DNA from: Phytopseudomonas punonensis
GTDB taxonomy: Bacteria > Pseudomonadota > Gammaproteobacteria > Pseudomonadales > Pseudomonadaceae
Assembly: GCF_900142655.1 (NCBI RefSeq)
Contig: NZ_FRBQ01000007.1
Coordinates: forward strand, 1 to 64,000
Length of the DNA: 64,000 bases
Reading direction: 5' to 3'
Shown: piece by piece, positions 31,283 to 38,217 of the stretch
Layout: each line of letters opens with the position of its first letter
How positions within the stretch are numbered: position 1 is the first letter of the stretch
The notes under the pieces: model-generated
The model's database searches: none
The model's input: the letters and a program-made list of their open reading frames with translations, nothing else
Told to the model about the DNA's origin: nothing
Translations under genes and position numbers: made by a program

Positions 31283-31834
31283 TTAGCCCTCCTGGCTTAT
31301 CGCCTGCACGTACGCTTGGCACATGCCTAAGGCGATGATGGCGCGGTCACCGCGCCCGGTGATGGCGACAATTTGTTGAGCAGCTCCTCGGTCAATGTTG
31401 GCTCGCTCGGCGCCATCCACCAGGCGTCCGGCAGCGGTGGTGGTGGACAGCCGGGCGTCGTGACCGGCGTCGGCATTTCTTGAAGTTGCGGTGAGGACTG
31501 ACAGCCGTAGTTCAGCAGTAGCAAGACGATCACGCAGGCGCGCAGCAGTATCTTCGGCATCGGTAAGTTTCCTGTATCGGATCTGGGAGGACGCCTGCAA
31601 CTGCTGTTCGAGCATCAGGCGCTTGTCATTGGCACGTTGTGTTTCAAGCGCGGCGGCGCTCTGGATGCGGCCGAGGGTCTGGGCATGGGTTTTGTCGCGC
31701 TCGGCCAAGCTTTCACCCATGCGCCAGCCTTGCACCACCCAGCCCAGGCTCGCGGCGCCGAATAACAGCGTCAGCGCCAGGACAGCAGTGATAGGCAGGC
31801 GCAAACGGGCCGGAATCAGCGCTAGCAGGCTCAT
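31283..31834 (-). CDS. Rz-like inner-membrane spanin
   Basis: i-spanin that joins with Rz1 to fuse inner and outer membranes in the last step of lysis. The 183-residue protein has one N-terminal membrane segment (about 15-35, ITAVLALTLLFGAASLGWVVQG) and a long periplasmic coiled coil (LAERDKTHAQTLGRIQSAAALETQRANDKR, LTDAEDTAARLRDRLATAELR). Its ATG overlaps the endolysin stop by 4 bp. A complete Rz1 frame is embedded within it in another register, the classic arrangement. Rz homologues accompany R/F pyocin lysis genes at this locus in P. aeruginosa. Confidence 0.85.
   Translation of the reverse strand: MSLLALIPARLRLPITAVLALTLLFGAASLGWVVQGWRMGESLAERDKTHAQTLGRIQSAAALETQRANDKRLMLEQQLQASSQIRYRKLTDAEDTAARLRDRLATAELRLSVLTATSRNADAGHDARLSTTTAAGRLVDGAERANIDRGAAQQIVAITGRGDRAIIALGMCQAYVQAISQEG
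31327..31560 (-). CDS. Rz1-like outer-membrane lipoprotein, embedded in Rz
   Basis: o-spanin. The 77-residue frame lies wholly inside the Rz gene on the same strand in another register. It starts MPKILLRACVIVLLLLNYGC: a lipoprotein-type signal with Cys20, then a proline-rich body (TPGCPPPPLPDAWWMAP) typical of Rz1. The lipobox is unusual: the residues before Cys are N-Y-G rather than the normal L-A-G, with Leu one place further out. Because of position, Cys, proline richness and length I believe it is real, but lipidation efficiency is uncertain. Confidence 0.78.
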   Translation of the reverse strand: MPKILLRACVIVLLLLNYGCQSSPQLQEMPTPVTTPGCPPPPLPDAWWMAPSEPTLTEELLNKLSPSPGAVTAPSSP

Positions 31835-32370
31835 GTGGCCACCTCCCCGCCAGAGGCGATGTACATGGCCAGCAGGTCATCCTGATCGCGCGCCTGGCCG
31901 GCGAGCTCTTGCCGATAGATGCGCAGCAGCGCAGCGAGATCGTGCTCACGCTGACCGTAGCCGGCGCCCGGCAGGCTGGCCCAGATGGGCGCCGCGGCGT
32001 TGATCGCCTCGGCAGCTCGCCCAGCCTGAATATGGGTAAGTGCACCACACTCATCGAGCAACTTCACCGCAGCCAAGTCTTGTGCCTGTGGCGTAAAGCG
32101 GCCTTGAAAGTTGTAGAGGCTGACGATCGCATCCCAGGTCCGCGCTAGGAACTGATAACGGCCAGCGGCCGTGGATTGAATGTCGTAGCGCGGCAGTTCG
32201 ATCAGCCGGCGTGGATGCGCGCTGTAGTCATCGAACAGCGCGCCACCAACCAGCACGTTGTAGCCGTCGTCGCTACTGGTAATGGTCGAGGTGCCTTCGC
32301 TCCAGGCGAGCATGTCGAGAAAGGCGAGTACGTTTTGGCCACCCGCCTGGGTGGCAGTAATTCGGGCCAT
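31831..32370 (-). CDS. Phage/tailocin endolysin, GH104-like lysozyme
   Basis: Cuts peptidoglycan glycan strands to release particles. The 179-residue protein starts MARITATQAGGQNVLAFLDMLAWSEGTS, very close in form to the endolysin of pyocin clusters and to lambda R-type transglycosylases. The catalytic Glu is likely in AWSEGT (about residue 25), and YDIQSTAAGRYQFLARTWD follows as the family signature. No signal peptide, so it needs the holin to reach the wall. Overlaps Rz by 4 bp. A hairpin separates it from the GH5 gene. Confidence 0.88.
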   Translation of the reverse strand: MARITATQAGGQNVLAFLDMLAWSEGTSTITSSDDGYNVLVGGALFDDYSAHPRRLIELPRYDIQSTAAGRYQFLARTWDAIVSLYNFQGRFTPQAQDLAAVKLLDECGALTHIQAGRAAEAINAAAPIWASLPGAGYGQREHDLAALLRIYRQELAGQARDQDDLLAMYIASGGEVAT

Positions 32371-32388
32371 GGGAATTCTCCAAATAGA

Positions 32389-32410
32389 ATGACCCGCCGA
32401 AGCGGGTCAT
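32389..32410. terminator. UUCG-loop hairpin between GH5 gene and endolysin
   Basis: ATGACCCGC (32389-32397), loop CGAA, GCGGGTCAT (32402-32410). On the minus strand the loop is TTCG closed by C-G, an extra-stable tetraloop, followed by TCTATTT. It lies 11 bp after the GH5 stop and 19 bp before the endolysin start. It may terminate partly or protect mRNA. Confidence 0.65.
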
Positions 32411-32420
32411 GTGGGTTGTT

Positions 32421-33557
32421 TCAGCGTGGGCCGTAGGCCGTGGTGGTGTTGCCGATGCGCGCCATCAACGAACGCGTATTGGCCTTGAGGGTGCCGTCGT
32501 TGCGGTCCATGCCATTGGGACTGTCGTCGTCATCACCAGGCCCAGCCAGCCACTGGAAGCGCAGGATGTGGTTGGCGTCGAAGTACTTGTGCAATTCGGT
32601 GAAGTAGGTGCGCATGCCGGGCACATGATCCGGCCCACCGAATTCGCCGGCGATGCCGCGCTTGCCGTTGGCCTTGAGCCAGTCGATAAAGGGTGCCCAG
32701 TCCGCGATGCGCTCCCGGTAGGCAATGGACTCCTCTCCCTGAGTCCATTTGCCGCCACCCTGACCCTCCTTATCCGGGTACTGGTGCGCCTCGTAGAGCA
32801 GGCGGCCTCCAGGATCCTGCAGGTTCTTGAGGGCGTCGGAGCTACGCGGCCAATACAAGGCCGAGGCGAACGAATTGCCGGCCACGGTAATGAAGTGCCG
32901 CGGATCGACCTCACGCACCGCGGTGATCAGCCGCTGCACGTTGTTGGTCCACAGGGTTTCGACGTTGACGCCGCCGTCGGGCACGCTACCCATGTTGTGC
33001 GGCTCGTTCATCAGGCCGTAGCCAAACAGCCCGGGCTCGTCCCGCAGCTCTCGGGCAATGGCCGCCCAGATACGCGCCAGCAGGGTGTAGTTGACCGGGC
33101 AATCCGGCGCACCGATAGCGGTCCACAAGGCGAACCCGCCGCCCCACGACTGCACCACGCGACCACTCACCGGGCCGTTGGCGCGCACGTACCAGCGGCA
33201 GTAGTTGTGCATGTCGAGCAGCGAAAAGCCGCCCCAACTGTGGATATGGCGGATGGCCTTGCGGATTTCCTCCACGTAACTCTGCCGCAAGGTGAAGCCG
33301 CCAGCGCCATCGAGAATGGCGATGCGCTCACCGGCGAAGGGCAAGCGTACAGCGAAGGGTTTGCCGCCGAGGCTGCCAGCGTAGGACTTGATGTAGTCCG
33401 GCTGATGGCCGCGCGGCGCCACGGTAAGGTAGTGGGTGTCCAGCCGCGCCGTGGTGATGGGATCCACATAGGGGTTGTTGCCCAGCCCGGCAGCATTGAA
33501 GCCAATCAGCGGAAATTCGCCGGCAGCGGCCATTTGGTCAAAGGTTTTGATAGCCAT
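32421..33557 (-). CDS. GH5-like cellulase-family glycanase in the lysis cassette
   Basis: A 378-residue TIM-barrel glycoside hydrolase resembling family 5 (cellulase Pfam). It starts MAIKTFDQMAAAGEFPLIGFNAAGLG at ATG 33557 with GGAGG seven bases upstream; there is no signal peptide. Catalytic motifs are intact: GLMNEPHNMG with the acid/base Glu185, and GIAGEFGGPD with the nucleophile Glu305, 120 residues apart as in GH5. Other barrel motifs are FSLLDMHNYCRWY and LYEAHQYPDKEG. It stands between holin and endolysin with hairpins on both sides. It could act on exopolysaccharide after release by lysis, or be a detached tail-fibre-like depolymerase. The substrate is unknown. Confidence 0.82.
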   Translation of the reverse strand: MAIKTFDQMAAAGEFPLIGFNAAGLGNNPYVDPITTARLDTHYLTVAPRGHQPDYIKSYAGSLGGKPFAVRLPFAGERIAILDGAGGFTLRQSYVEEIRKAIRHIHSWGGFSLLDMHNYCRWYVRANGPVSGRVVQSWGGGFALWTAIGAPDCPVNYTLLARIWAAIARELRDEPGLFGYGLMNEPHNMGSVPDGGVNVETLWTNNVQRLITAVREVDPRHFITVAGNSFASALYWPRSSDALKNLQDPGGRLLYEAHQYPDKEGQGGGKWTQGEESIAYRERIADWAPFIDWLKANGKRGIAGEFGGPDHVPGMRTYFTELHKYFDANHILRFQWLAGPGDDDDSPNGMDRNDGTLKANTRSLMARIGNTTTAYGPR

Positions 33558-33573
33558 GGTGTTTCCTCCAGAC

Positions 33574-33599
33574 ATGAAAAAGCCCGCACGGTGGCGGGC
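33574..33599 (-). terminator. Intrinsic terminator upstream of the GH5 gene
   Basis: Minus-strand stem GCCCGC/GCGGGC (33594-33599 with 33582-33587) followed by TTTTTC. It lies only 17 bp before the GH5 start and next to its Shine-Dalgarno, so the GH5 gene needs read-through from the left-running lysis transcript. Confidence 0.75.
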
Positions 33600-33680
33600 C
33601 AGGGTGAGTACAGCGGCGCGGAGTGCGCCGTTGTACGGGTTCGGGTATCGCTTGTTGCGAGGTGCAGCCTGGTGGCCGAG

Positions 33681-34040
33681 TCAGGCATCTCGGTCTCCGG
33701 GCGGTTTGTCGCGCAGGGCGCCGGTACGCCGGCGAATCGCCGCCAGCATCAACGTCACCACCAGGCCGGCGCCGGCAAAACCGGCTGGGCCCGGATAAGC
33801 GAAGGGGTGGATGCCGTGCAGCTGGAAGTCAGTGATCGCCGGGGCACACAGGTACCCCATCACGGCTGACGTCAGAAAGAACGCCAACCGGTTCCACATG
33901 GGCAGATTTTGCGTAGTGGTGAAGTACACCAGGGCCCCGCACAAGGCGCCGAGTGCAGCCTCGCCATTGATTGGAGCGATCAGCGCGGCGAGATGCTCGC
34001 CGAGCACGCCGAACAGCACGGCGCTGCTGAATTCAGTCAT
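33681..34040 (-). CDS. Putative phage holin
   Basis: A 119-residue membrane protein starting MTEFSSAVLFGVLGEHLAALIAPINGEAALGALCGALVYF. Three membrane segments are visible (about 4-38, 54-70 and 88-102) and the C terminus is charged (RRRTGALRDKPPGDRDA). This fits the putative-holin family seen in Pseudomonas tailocin and prophage lysis modules. The upstream open frame to 34118 is not needed. It precedes the GH5 gene and endolysin on the same strand. Confidence 0.78.
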   Translation of the reverse strand: MTEFSSAVLFGVLGEHLAALIAPINGEAALGALCGALVYFTTTQNLPMWNRLAFFLTSAVMGYLCAPAITDFQLHGIHPFAYPGPAGFAGAGLVVTLMLAAIRRRTGALRDKPPGDRDA

Positions 34041-34437
34041 TGTTATCGTACTCCCCGAGGCCGACGGCCCCGACGACATTGAGGTTATGCCGCCCCCTGA
34101 AACGACAATGCCCCGCATGGGCGGGGCATTGTTTAAGGAAGGTCGGTGTGTTGCAGCGCGGCTCGACGCGCCTGTAGCTGTTGATTAAGTCATGAGGCTG
34201 GCTGACTGCTCGCCCACCTCTGTGACGGTGATGAATTTATAACCCCCGATTCTCAGGGCCTCAAGGGTGGCGCGGTGATCAGCGTGAACGCACTGAGAAA
34301 AAACGGACACGCATCGCATCCAGCATTGATGCGCCACTGAAAAGCCCACGCCGAGGCGCCTCAAGCCCGCTGGCTGAGCGTCATTTTCTGGAGAGAAAAC
34401 ATGCGCAGCAGTGAGCGCTGCCGCCAGTAGAAATGAA
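34041..34437. other. Non-coding region between the Q-like gene and holin
   Basis: About 400 bp with no convincing gene. It contains a perfect 12-bp hairpin (ACAATGCCCCGC at 34105-34116 with its complement at 34121-34132). A minus-strand TTATAAAT (around 34236-34243) could be a -10 element for the lysis genes. A nine-codon frame at 34401 (after GGAGAG, plus strand) is too short to call. I searched for the repeated ATTG-type P-boxes bound by PrtN and found no clear series. Confidence 0.5.
34105..34132. terminator. Perfect 12-bp hairpin upstream of holin
   Basis: ACAATGCCCCGC (34105-34116), loop ATGG, GCGGGGCATTGT (34121-34132). T-rich sequence follows only weakly on either strand. One of four hairpins spaced through the lysis cassette. 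Confidence 0.6.
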
Positions 34438-34460
34438 AAGCGCGCTCAGGCGGCGCGCTT
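34438..34460 (-). terminator. Terminator overlapping the Q-like gene stop codon
   Basis: Stem AAGCGCGC (34438-34445) with GCGCGCTT (34453-34460) and a loop containing the stop codon TCA complement (34446-34448). On the minus strand it continues into CTTTTCATTTCT, a reasonable T-tract. Confidence 0.7.
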
Positions 34461-34805
34461 CAGAAGCTGTGATTCGATGGCCCGGTGGGCCTGCCCCAAT
34501 CGTCGGTAGAACTGCGCCCGGCTACAACCACAGGCCGCCCATTTCGCAGCGCTCGCCCCACCATTGCAATATTGCGCAGTGACCACTTGCCGCTGCTCGG
34601 GCGACAGATGCTTGTTGACGATCCACTCGACCTCCGCTGCCCGATCCACCAATACGCGGCTGCCGCGGGCGCTACGGTTAAGCACACCTTGTGATGCCAT
34701 AAGCGAAGCAATCACGTTGCCCGCCATGCCGGAGCCGCTCTCACTGCCTCCGCCCTGCCGCTCTTCGGCCCACAGCTCCAATACTTCATCGATGTAAGAG
34801 ATCAT
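34446..34805 (-). CDS. Q-like antiterminator / small helix-turn-helix phage protein
   Basis: A 119-residue protein starting MISYIDEVLELWAEERQGGG, preceded by GGAGGAG. The C-terminal half (VDRAAEVEWIVNKHLSPEQRQVVTAQYCNGGASAAKWAACGCSRAQFYRRLGQAHRAIES) resembles the sigma-region-4-like helix-turn-helix of phage Q-type antiterminators. It is transcribed away from the repressor gene at 34999 and lies upstream of the holin-endolysin genes, the position expected for a late-gene activator. Q-like is an inference from form and place; a plain HTH regulator is the alternative. Confidence 0.6.
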   Translation of the reverse strand: MISYIDEVLELWAEERQGGGSESGSGMAGNVIASLMASQGVLNRSARGSRVLVDRAAEVEWIVNKHLSPEQRQVVTAQYCNGGASAAKWAACGCSRAQFYRRLGQAHRAIESQLLKRAA

Positions 34806-34998
34806 CCAACTCCTCCTCTACCGCATTCCGCGGCGCTATTACACCTAGGTCACGATCACACGAATAACCCGTGACCCGCTCAGCCACCTGCCAGCGCAGC
34901 CGGTAGTCGACCAAAATAAAAATAATCACATAACGTGTTTTATTCAAGCAAAGAACTGCGCTATAAATATTTCATATCGTGATTAACGGAGTGGAGCA
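34806..34998. promoter_or_regulatory. Divergent operator region of the tailocin repressor
   Basis: A 193-bp region between the Q-like gene and the PrtR-like gene. It holds an inverted repeat GGTCACG (34848-34854) and CGTGACC (34870-34876). A second AT-rich imperfect dyad, AATAA-CAC (34921-34929) with GTG-TTATT (34935-34944), lies just before a candidate -10, TATAAA (34962-34967), for the repressor. These are good candidates for repressor binding. GGAG near 34994 is the ribosome site of the repressor gene. Confidence 0.6.
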
Positions 34999-35655
34999 AT
35001 GGAAACCCTCGGGCAACGCATCAAGCGTCTACGCAAGAGCAAAGGCCTCAGCCAGCAACAGTTGGCCGAAGCCTGCGGCTGGTCATCCCAATCACGTATT
35101 GGCAACTACGAAAGCGACCTGCGCGAGCCTGCCTTGGCGGATCTGCTGCTGCTCGCTCCGGCACTGGGCGTCAGCCTCGCTGAGCTGGCCGGTACCGACG
35201 AGCTACCCGACGCCTCGCCTGCCGACACCCAGGCAGTCGGTCACGCTCGTGTCGGCGCGGTGCCGGTGGTGGGGCACGCGCAACTGGGTACTCAGGGTTA
35301 CTTCGAGGAGATCGACTTTCCCGTCGGCCATGGCGACGGCTACCTGCGCATTCACAGTGACGACCCCAATGCCTACGGCCTAAGGGTGAACGGCGACAGC
35401 ATGCACCCACGAATCAAGAACGGTGAATACGTGCTGATCGAGCCGAACAAGCCGTTTCACGCCGGCGACGAGGTAATGGTTCGCACCCTGGACGGCCAGG
35501 CGATGATCAAGGAATACATCTACCTGCGCGACGGCATGTACCGCTTCGACAGCGTCAACCAGAACCACCCACCCATCCATATACACCAGGACAACGTCAC
35601 CAAGATTCACCTAGTGGGTGGCATCCTCAAATCCTCGCGCTTCACCGAAGAATGA
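34999..35655 (+). CDS. prtR: PrtR-like repressor (XRE HTH and S24 peptidase)
   Basis: CI/LexA-type repressor that self-cleaves after DNA damage and releases pyocin/tailocin genes. The 218-residue protein has an N-terminal XRE helix-turn-helix (LGQRIKRLRKSKGLSQQQLAEACGWSSQSRIGNYES) and a C-terminal S24 peptidase domain. The catalytic Ser134 lies in VNGDSMHPRI and Lys171 in GQAMIKEYIY. It matches the P. aeruginosa PrtR layout and stands between trpE and trpG as PrtR does. The PrtN-like gene follows 54 bp later on the same strand. Confidence 0.87.
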   Translation: METLGQRIKRLRKSKGLSQQQLAEACGWSSQSRIGNYESDLREPALADLLLLAPALGVSLAELAGTDELPDASPADTQAVGHARVGAVPVVGHAQLGTQGYFEEIDFPVGHGDGYLRIHSDDPNAYGLRVNGDSMHPRIKNGEYVLIEPNKPFHAGDEVMVRTLDGQAMIKEYIYLRDGMYRFDSVNQNHPPIHIHQDNVTKIHLVGGILKSSRFTEE

Positions 35656-35708
35656 TGGCGCGCCCCATGAACCCGGACAACGAGACCTGACCCCATACCG
35701 AGCCGACC

Positions 35709-36050
35709 ATGAACACTCAGCCTGAGCCGCACCTGCCGCTCCAGACGCTGGAGCTCCTATTCCGCACCCACGGCGACGTGCTGGTGCCCATCGACCGCGT
35801 GCGCACGGTGTATTTCCGTCACCTGAGCGCCGACAACTTCATCCGCGCCATCGCCAGCGGCCGCCTGAACCTGCCCATTACCACACTGGACAGCAGCGCC
35901 AAGGCGCCCAAGTTCATTGAGCTGCATCACCTGGCGGCCTATATCGACAGCTGCGCCAAGGCTGCCGATACCGGTGGCGAAGGCAGCCTGTGTGCCGAAG
36001 CCCAGGGCGGTTATTCGCTGGAAAGAACTCAGGAACCACGCCGCGCGTAG
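35709..36050 (+). CDS. prtN: PrtN-like pyocin activator
   Basis: Member of the PrtN pyocin-activator family. The 113-residue protein carries the family core LELLFRTHGDVLVPIDRVRTVYFRHLSADNFIRAIASGRLNLPITTLDSSAKAPKFIELHHLAAYIDSCAKAAD. In P. aeruginosa PrtN binds P-boxes to switch on pyocin genes and is itself repressed by PrtR. Here no tail genes exist nearby, so its present targets may be the lysis genes only or distant loci. Its last 22 bp overlap the convergent GntR gene. Confidence 0.83.
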   Translation: MNTQPEPHLPLQTLELLFRTHGDVLVPIDRVRTVYFRHLSADNFIRAIASGRLNLPITTLDSSAKAPKFIELHHLAAYIDSCAKAADTGGEGSLCAEAQGGYSLERTQEPRRA

Positions 36051-36694
36051 GCGGCCAGGATGGTGCGTTCCGACTGCACCAGGTAGGCGTCCAGCGCCTT
36101 GGCAGCGTCGTGCGGGCGGCCGGCTTCGAGGTGTTCGAGAATCGAGGCGTTCATGTCGATGTAGGGCGCATGCAGGAATTCGGCGTCGTTGAGCAATCCG
36201 AATACCAGGCGCAGTTCAGCGGATAGGTGCCGGTAGAAGGTATTCAGGCGCTGGCTGTCCGCCAGCTCGACGATGGCCGCGTGAAAGGCCATGTTGGCCG
36301 TACCCACCGCGCCCCAATCCGCCACCTCGGCGCTGCGCTGCGCCGCCTGCACCGCCCCGCGCATACGCTTGACCCCAGGGTGCTTGGGATAAGCCTGGGC
36401 CAGCGCCTGGCATTCAACGAAACGCCGCGCCCGGTAGATCTCGATGATCGAGGCCATGTCCGGCACCGAGACGAATACGCCGCGGTTGGGTTCGTGCTTG
36501 AGCAGGCCTTCCTGGGTCAGCACGCGGAAGGCTTCGCGCAGGGTATTGCGCGAGATGTCCAGACTCTCGCTGAGCGCCGCCTCGGACAGCCGCTGCCCCG
36601 GCACAAGTTCGCCCTCGACCAGCTTGCGGCGGATTTCCGCAGTCACCGTCTCGCCGAGCGTGCGCGGGTTGTCAGATACGTCGTTGTTCATCAT
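36029..36694 (-). CDS. GntR-family regulator (FadR/FCD subfamily)
   Basis: A 221-residue regulator, MMNNDVSDNPRTLGETVTAEIRRKL. The N-terminal winged helix (LVEGELVPGQRLSEAALSESLDISRNTLREAFRVLTQEGLLKHEPNRGVFV) is followed by an FCD ligand domain with metal-ligand-type residues (VECQALAQ, MAFHAAIVEL, HLSAELR). It is divergent from the NRAMP-pxp operon and a perfect FadR-type palindrome lies between them, so it very likely controls that operon in response to 5-oxoproline or a related acid. Confidence 0.87.
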   Translation of the reverse strand: MMNNDVSDNPRTLGETVTAEIRRKLVEGELVPGQRLSEAALSESLDISRNTLREAFRVLTQEGLLKHEPNRGVFVSVPDMASIIEIYRARRFVECQALAQAYPKHPGVKRMRGAVQAAQRSAEVADWGAVGTANMAFHAAIVELADSQRLNTFYRHLSAELRLVFGLLNDAEFLHAPYIDMNASILEHLEAGRPHDAAKALDAYLVQSERTILAAYARRGS

Positions 36695-36861
36695 CGTTCC
36701 ACCAGGCCAGGGCCGGGCTCTTCATAGAGCCGAATGCAGCGATGGTCACCGAGCGGCACGCTTCAGGCAAGTGGCCATGCTGTCACCCTGCGCACCATGG
36801 TGAAACAACGCTGGGTATCGAAGTAACAAAACAGTGCAAATAGATCATCAATACAAATTAG

Positions 36862-36874
36862 ATTGTTGAACAAT
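36862..36874. promoter_or_regulatory. FadR-type GntR operator
   Basis: ATTGTTGAACAAT is a perfect 13-bp palindrome. It contains TTGTTGAACAA, which fits the FCD/FadR-type consensus TNGTNNNACNA. It lies 99 bp before the transporter ATG and 168 bp from the regulator start. The surrounding 36695-36972 gap holds no gene. Confidence 0.75.
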
Positions 36875-36972
36875 AAAACCATCTAGAATCAACAGATCAC
36901 ACCATTTCATCGCAATGTGGCATGCCCATTGCCTTACACCCTGCACCCGTTACTTCGCCCCAGGAGTGTTCC

Positions 36973-38205
36973 ATGCAGGCCCAGACCACCGCCGACTTCG
37001 CGCGCTCACGCCGCTCATCATTGATCGCAGCCATCTTCCTGATGGCCACCTCGGCCATCGGCCCCGGTTTTATTACCCAGACGGCCACCTTCACGGCCAA
37101 CATGGGTGCGGCTTTCGCGTTCGGCATCCTGGCGTCGATCCTCATCGACTTCGTGGTTCAGTTGAACGTCTGGCGCATCGTCACCCTGACCCGCATGCGC
37201 GCCTCGGACATCGCCAACGCGGCGATTCCCGGCAGCGGCTATCTACTCGCGGTACTGGTGATCTTTGGCGGCCTGGTGTTCAACGTCGGCAACATCGCTG
37301 GTGCGGGCCTGGGCCTCAACGCACTGATGGGCCTGGATCCGAAATGGGGCGGCGCGCTGAGCGCCCTAGTGGCAATCGGTATCTTCCTGTCCAAACGTGC
37401 CGGCCTTGCCATCGACCGGCTGATCGTGGTGCTGGGCCTGCTGATGATCCTGCTCACCCTGTTCGTCGCCATCGCCTCCAACCCGCCCCTGGGCGAAGCG
37501 CTGCGCCAGACCGTATGGCCAGACCAGATCAACTTCGCCACCATCACCACCATCGTCGGCGGTACCGTAGGCGGCTATATCACCTACGCTGGCGCGCACC
37601 GCCTGCTGGATCGCGGCCTGGTTGGCGAGGAGCACATCAAGGAAGTCACCAAGGCGGCGCTCAGCGGCATCGCGGTAACCGGTGTGATGCGCTACGTGCT
37701 GTTCCTGGCGATTCTCGGCGTGGCCGCCAGCGGCGTGATCATCGACACCTCCGGCCAAGGCGCCAACCCGGCTGCGCAGGCGTTCCAGGCTGCCGCCGGC
37801 GAGCTCGGTCTGCGTGCCTTCGGCCTGGTGCTCTGGGCCGCTGCGATTACCAGCGTGATCGGTGCTGCCTACACGTCAATGTCGTTCATCACTGCCTTCA
37901 TGCCAGATATCAGCGAACGTGGCCGTAATCATGCCACCGTGGCGTTCATCGCCGTTTCGCTGGCCATCTATGTAGCCCTGGGCACCGCGCCGGCGGCACT
38001 GCTGCTGTTCGCTGGCGGCTTCAACGGTCTGATTCTGCCCATCGGCCTGAGCATTTTCGTCTACGTGGGCTGGCGCCGCAGTGACCTGATGGGCGGCTAT
38101 CACTACCCACGCTGGCTGCTGGCCCTCGGCGCCGTGACCTGCGCACTGACCTGGTATATGGCAGCCAAATCGGTCGGCCCGATCCTGGCCTTCGTGAACC
38201 TGTAA
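36973..38205 (+). CDS. NRAMP-like transporter of the 5-oxoproline operon
   Basis: A 410-residue integral membrane protein, about eleven helices, starting MQAQTTADFARSRRSSLIAAIFLMATSAIGPGFITQTATF with AGGAG upstream (36962-36966). It resembles the NRAMP-like YcsG group that sits beside YcsF/PxpA. The metal-site motif of true NRAMP carriers (DPGN) is replaced by GPGF, so it may not carry divalent metals; import of 5-oxoproline or a related organic acid is more consistent with its operon. The upstream frame to 36922 is not needed. Confidence 0.8.
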   Translation: MQAQTTADFARSRRSSLIAAIFLMATSAIGPGFITQTATFTANMGAAFAFGILASILIDFVVQLNVWRIVTLTRMRASDIANAAIPGSGYLLAVLVIFGGLVFNVGNIAGAGLGLNALMGLDPKWGGALSALVAIGIFLSKRAGLAIDRLIVVLGLLMILLTLFVAIASNPPLGEALRQTVWPDQINFATITTIVGGTVGGYITYAGAHRLLDRGLVGEEHIKEVTKAALSGIAVTGVMRYVLFLAILGVAASGVIIDTSGQGANPAAQAFQAAAGELGLRAFGLVLWAAAITSVIGAAYTSMSFITAFMPDISERGRNHATVAFIAVSLAIYVALGTAPAALLLFAGGFNGLILPIGLSIFVYVGWRRSDLMGGYHYPRWLLALGAVTCALTWYMAAKSVGPILAFVNL

Positions 38206-38217
38206 GGAGATAACGAC

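Noticed and set aside
34401..34430. Nine-codon frame after a GGAGAG ribosome-like site
   Set aside because: Too short, with no leader-like composition or downstream gene on that strand.
34041..34437. PrtN P-boxes before the holin gene
   Set aside because: Several ATTG words occur but not in the expected regular spacing.
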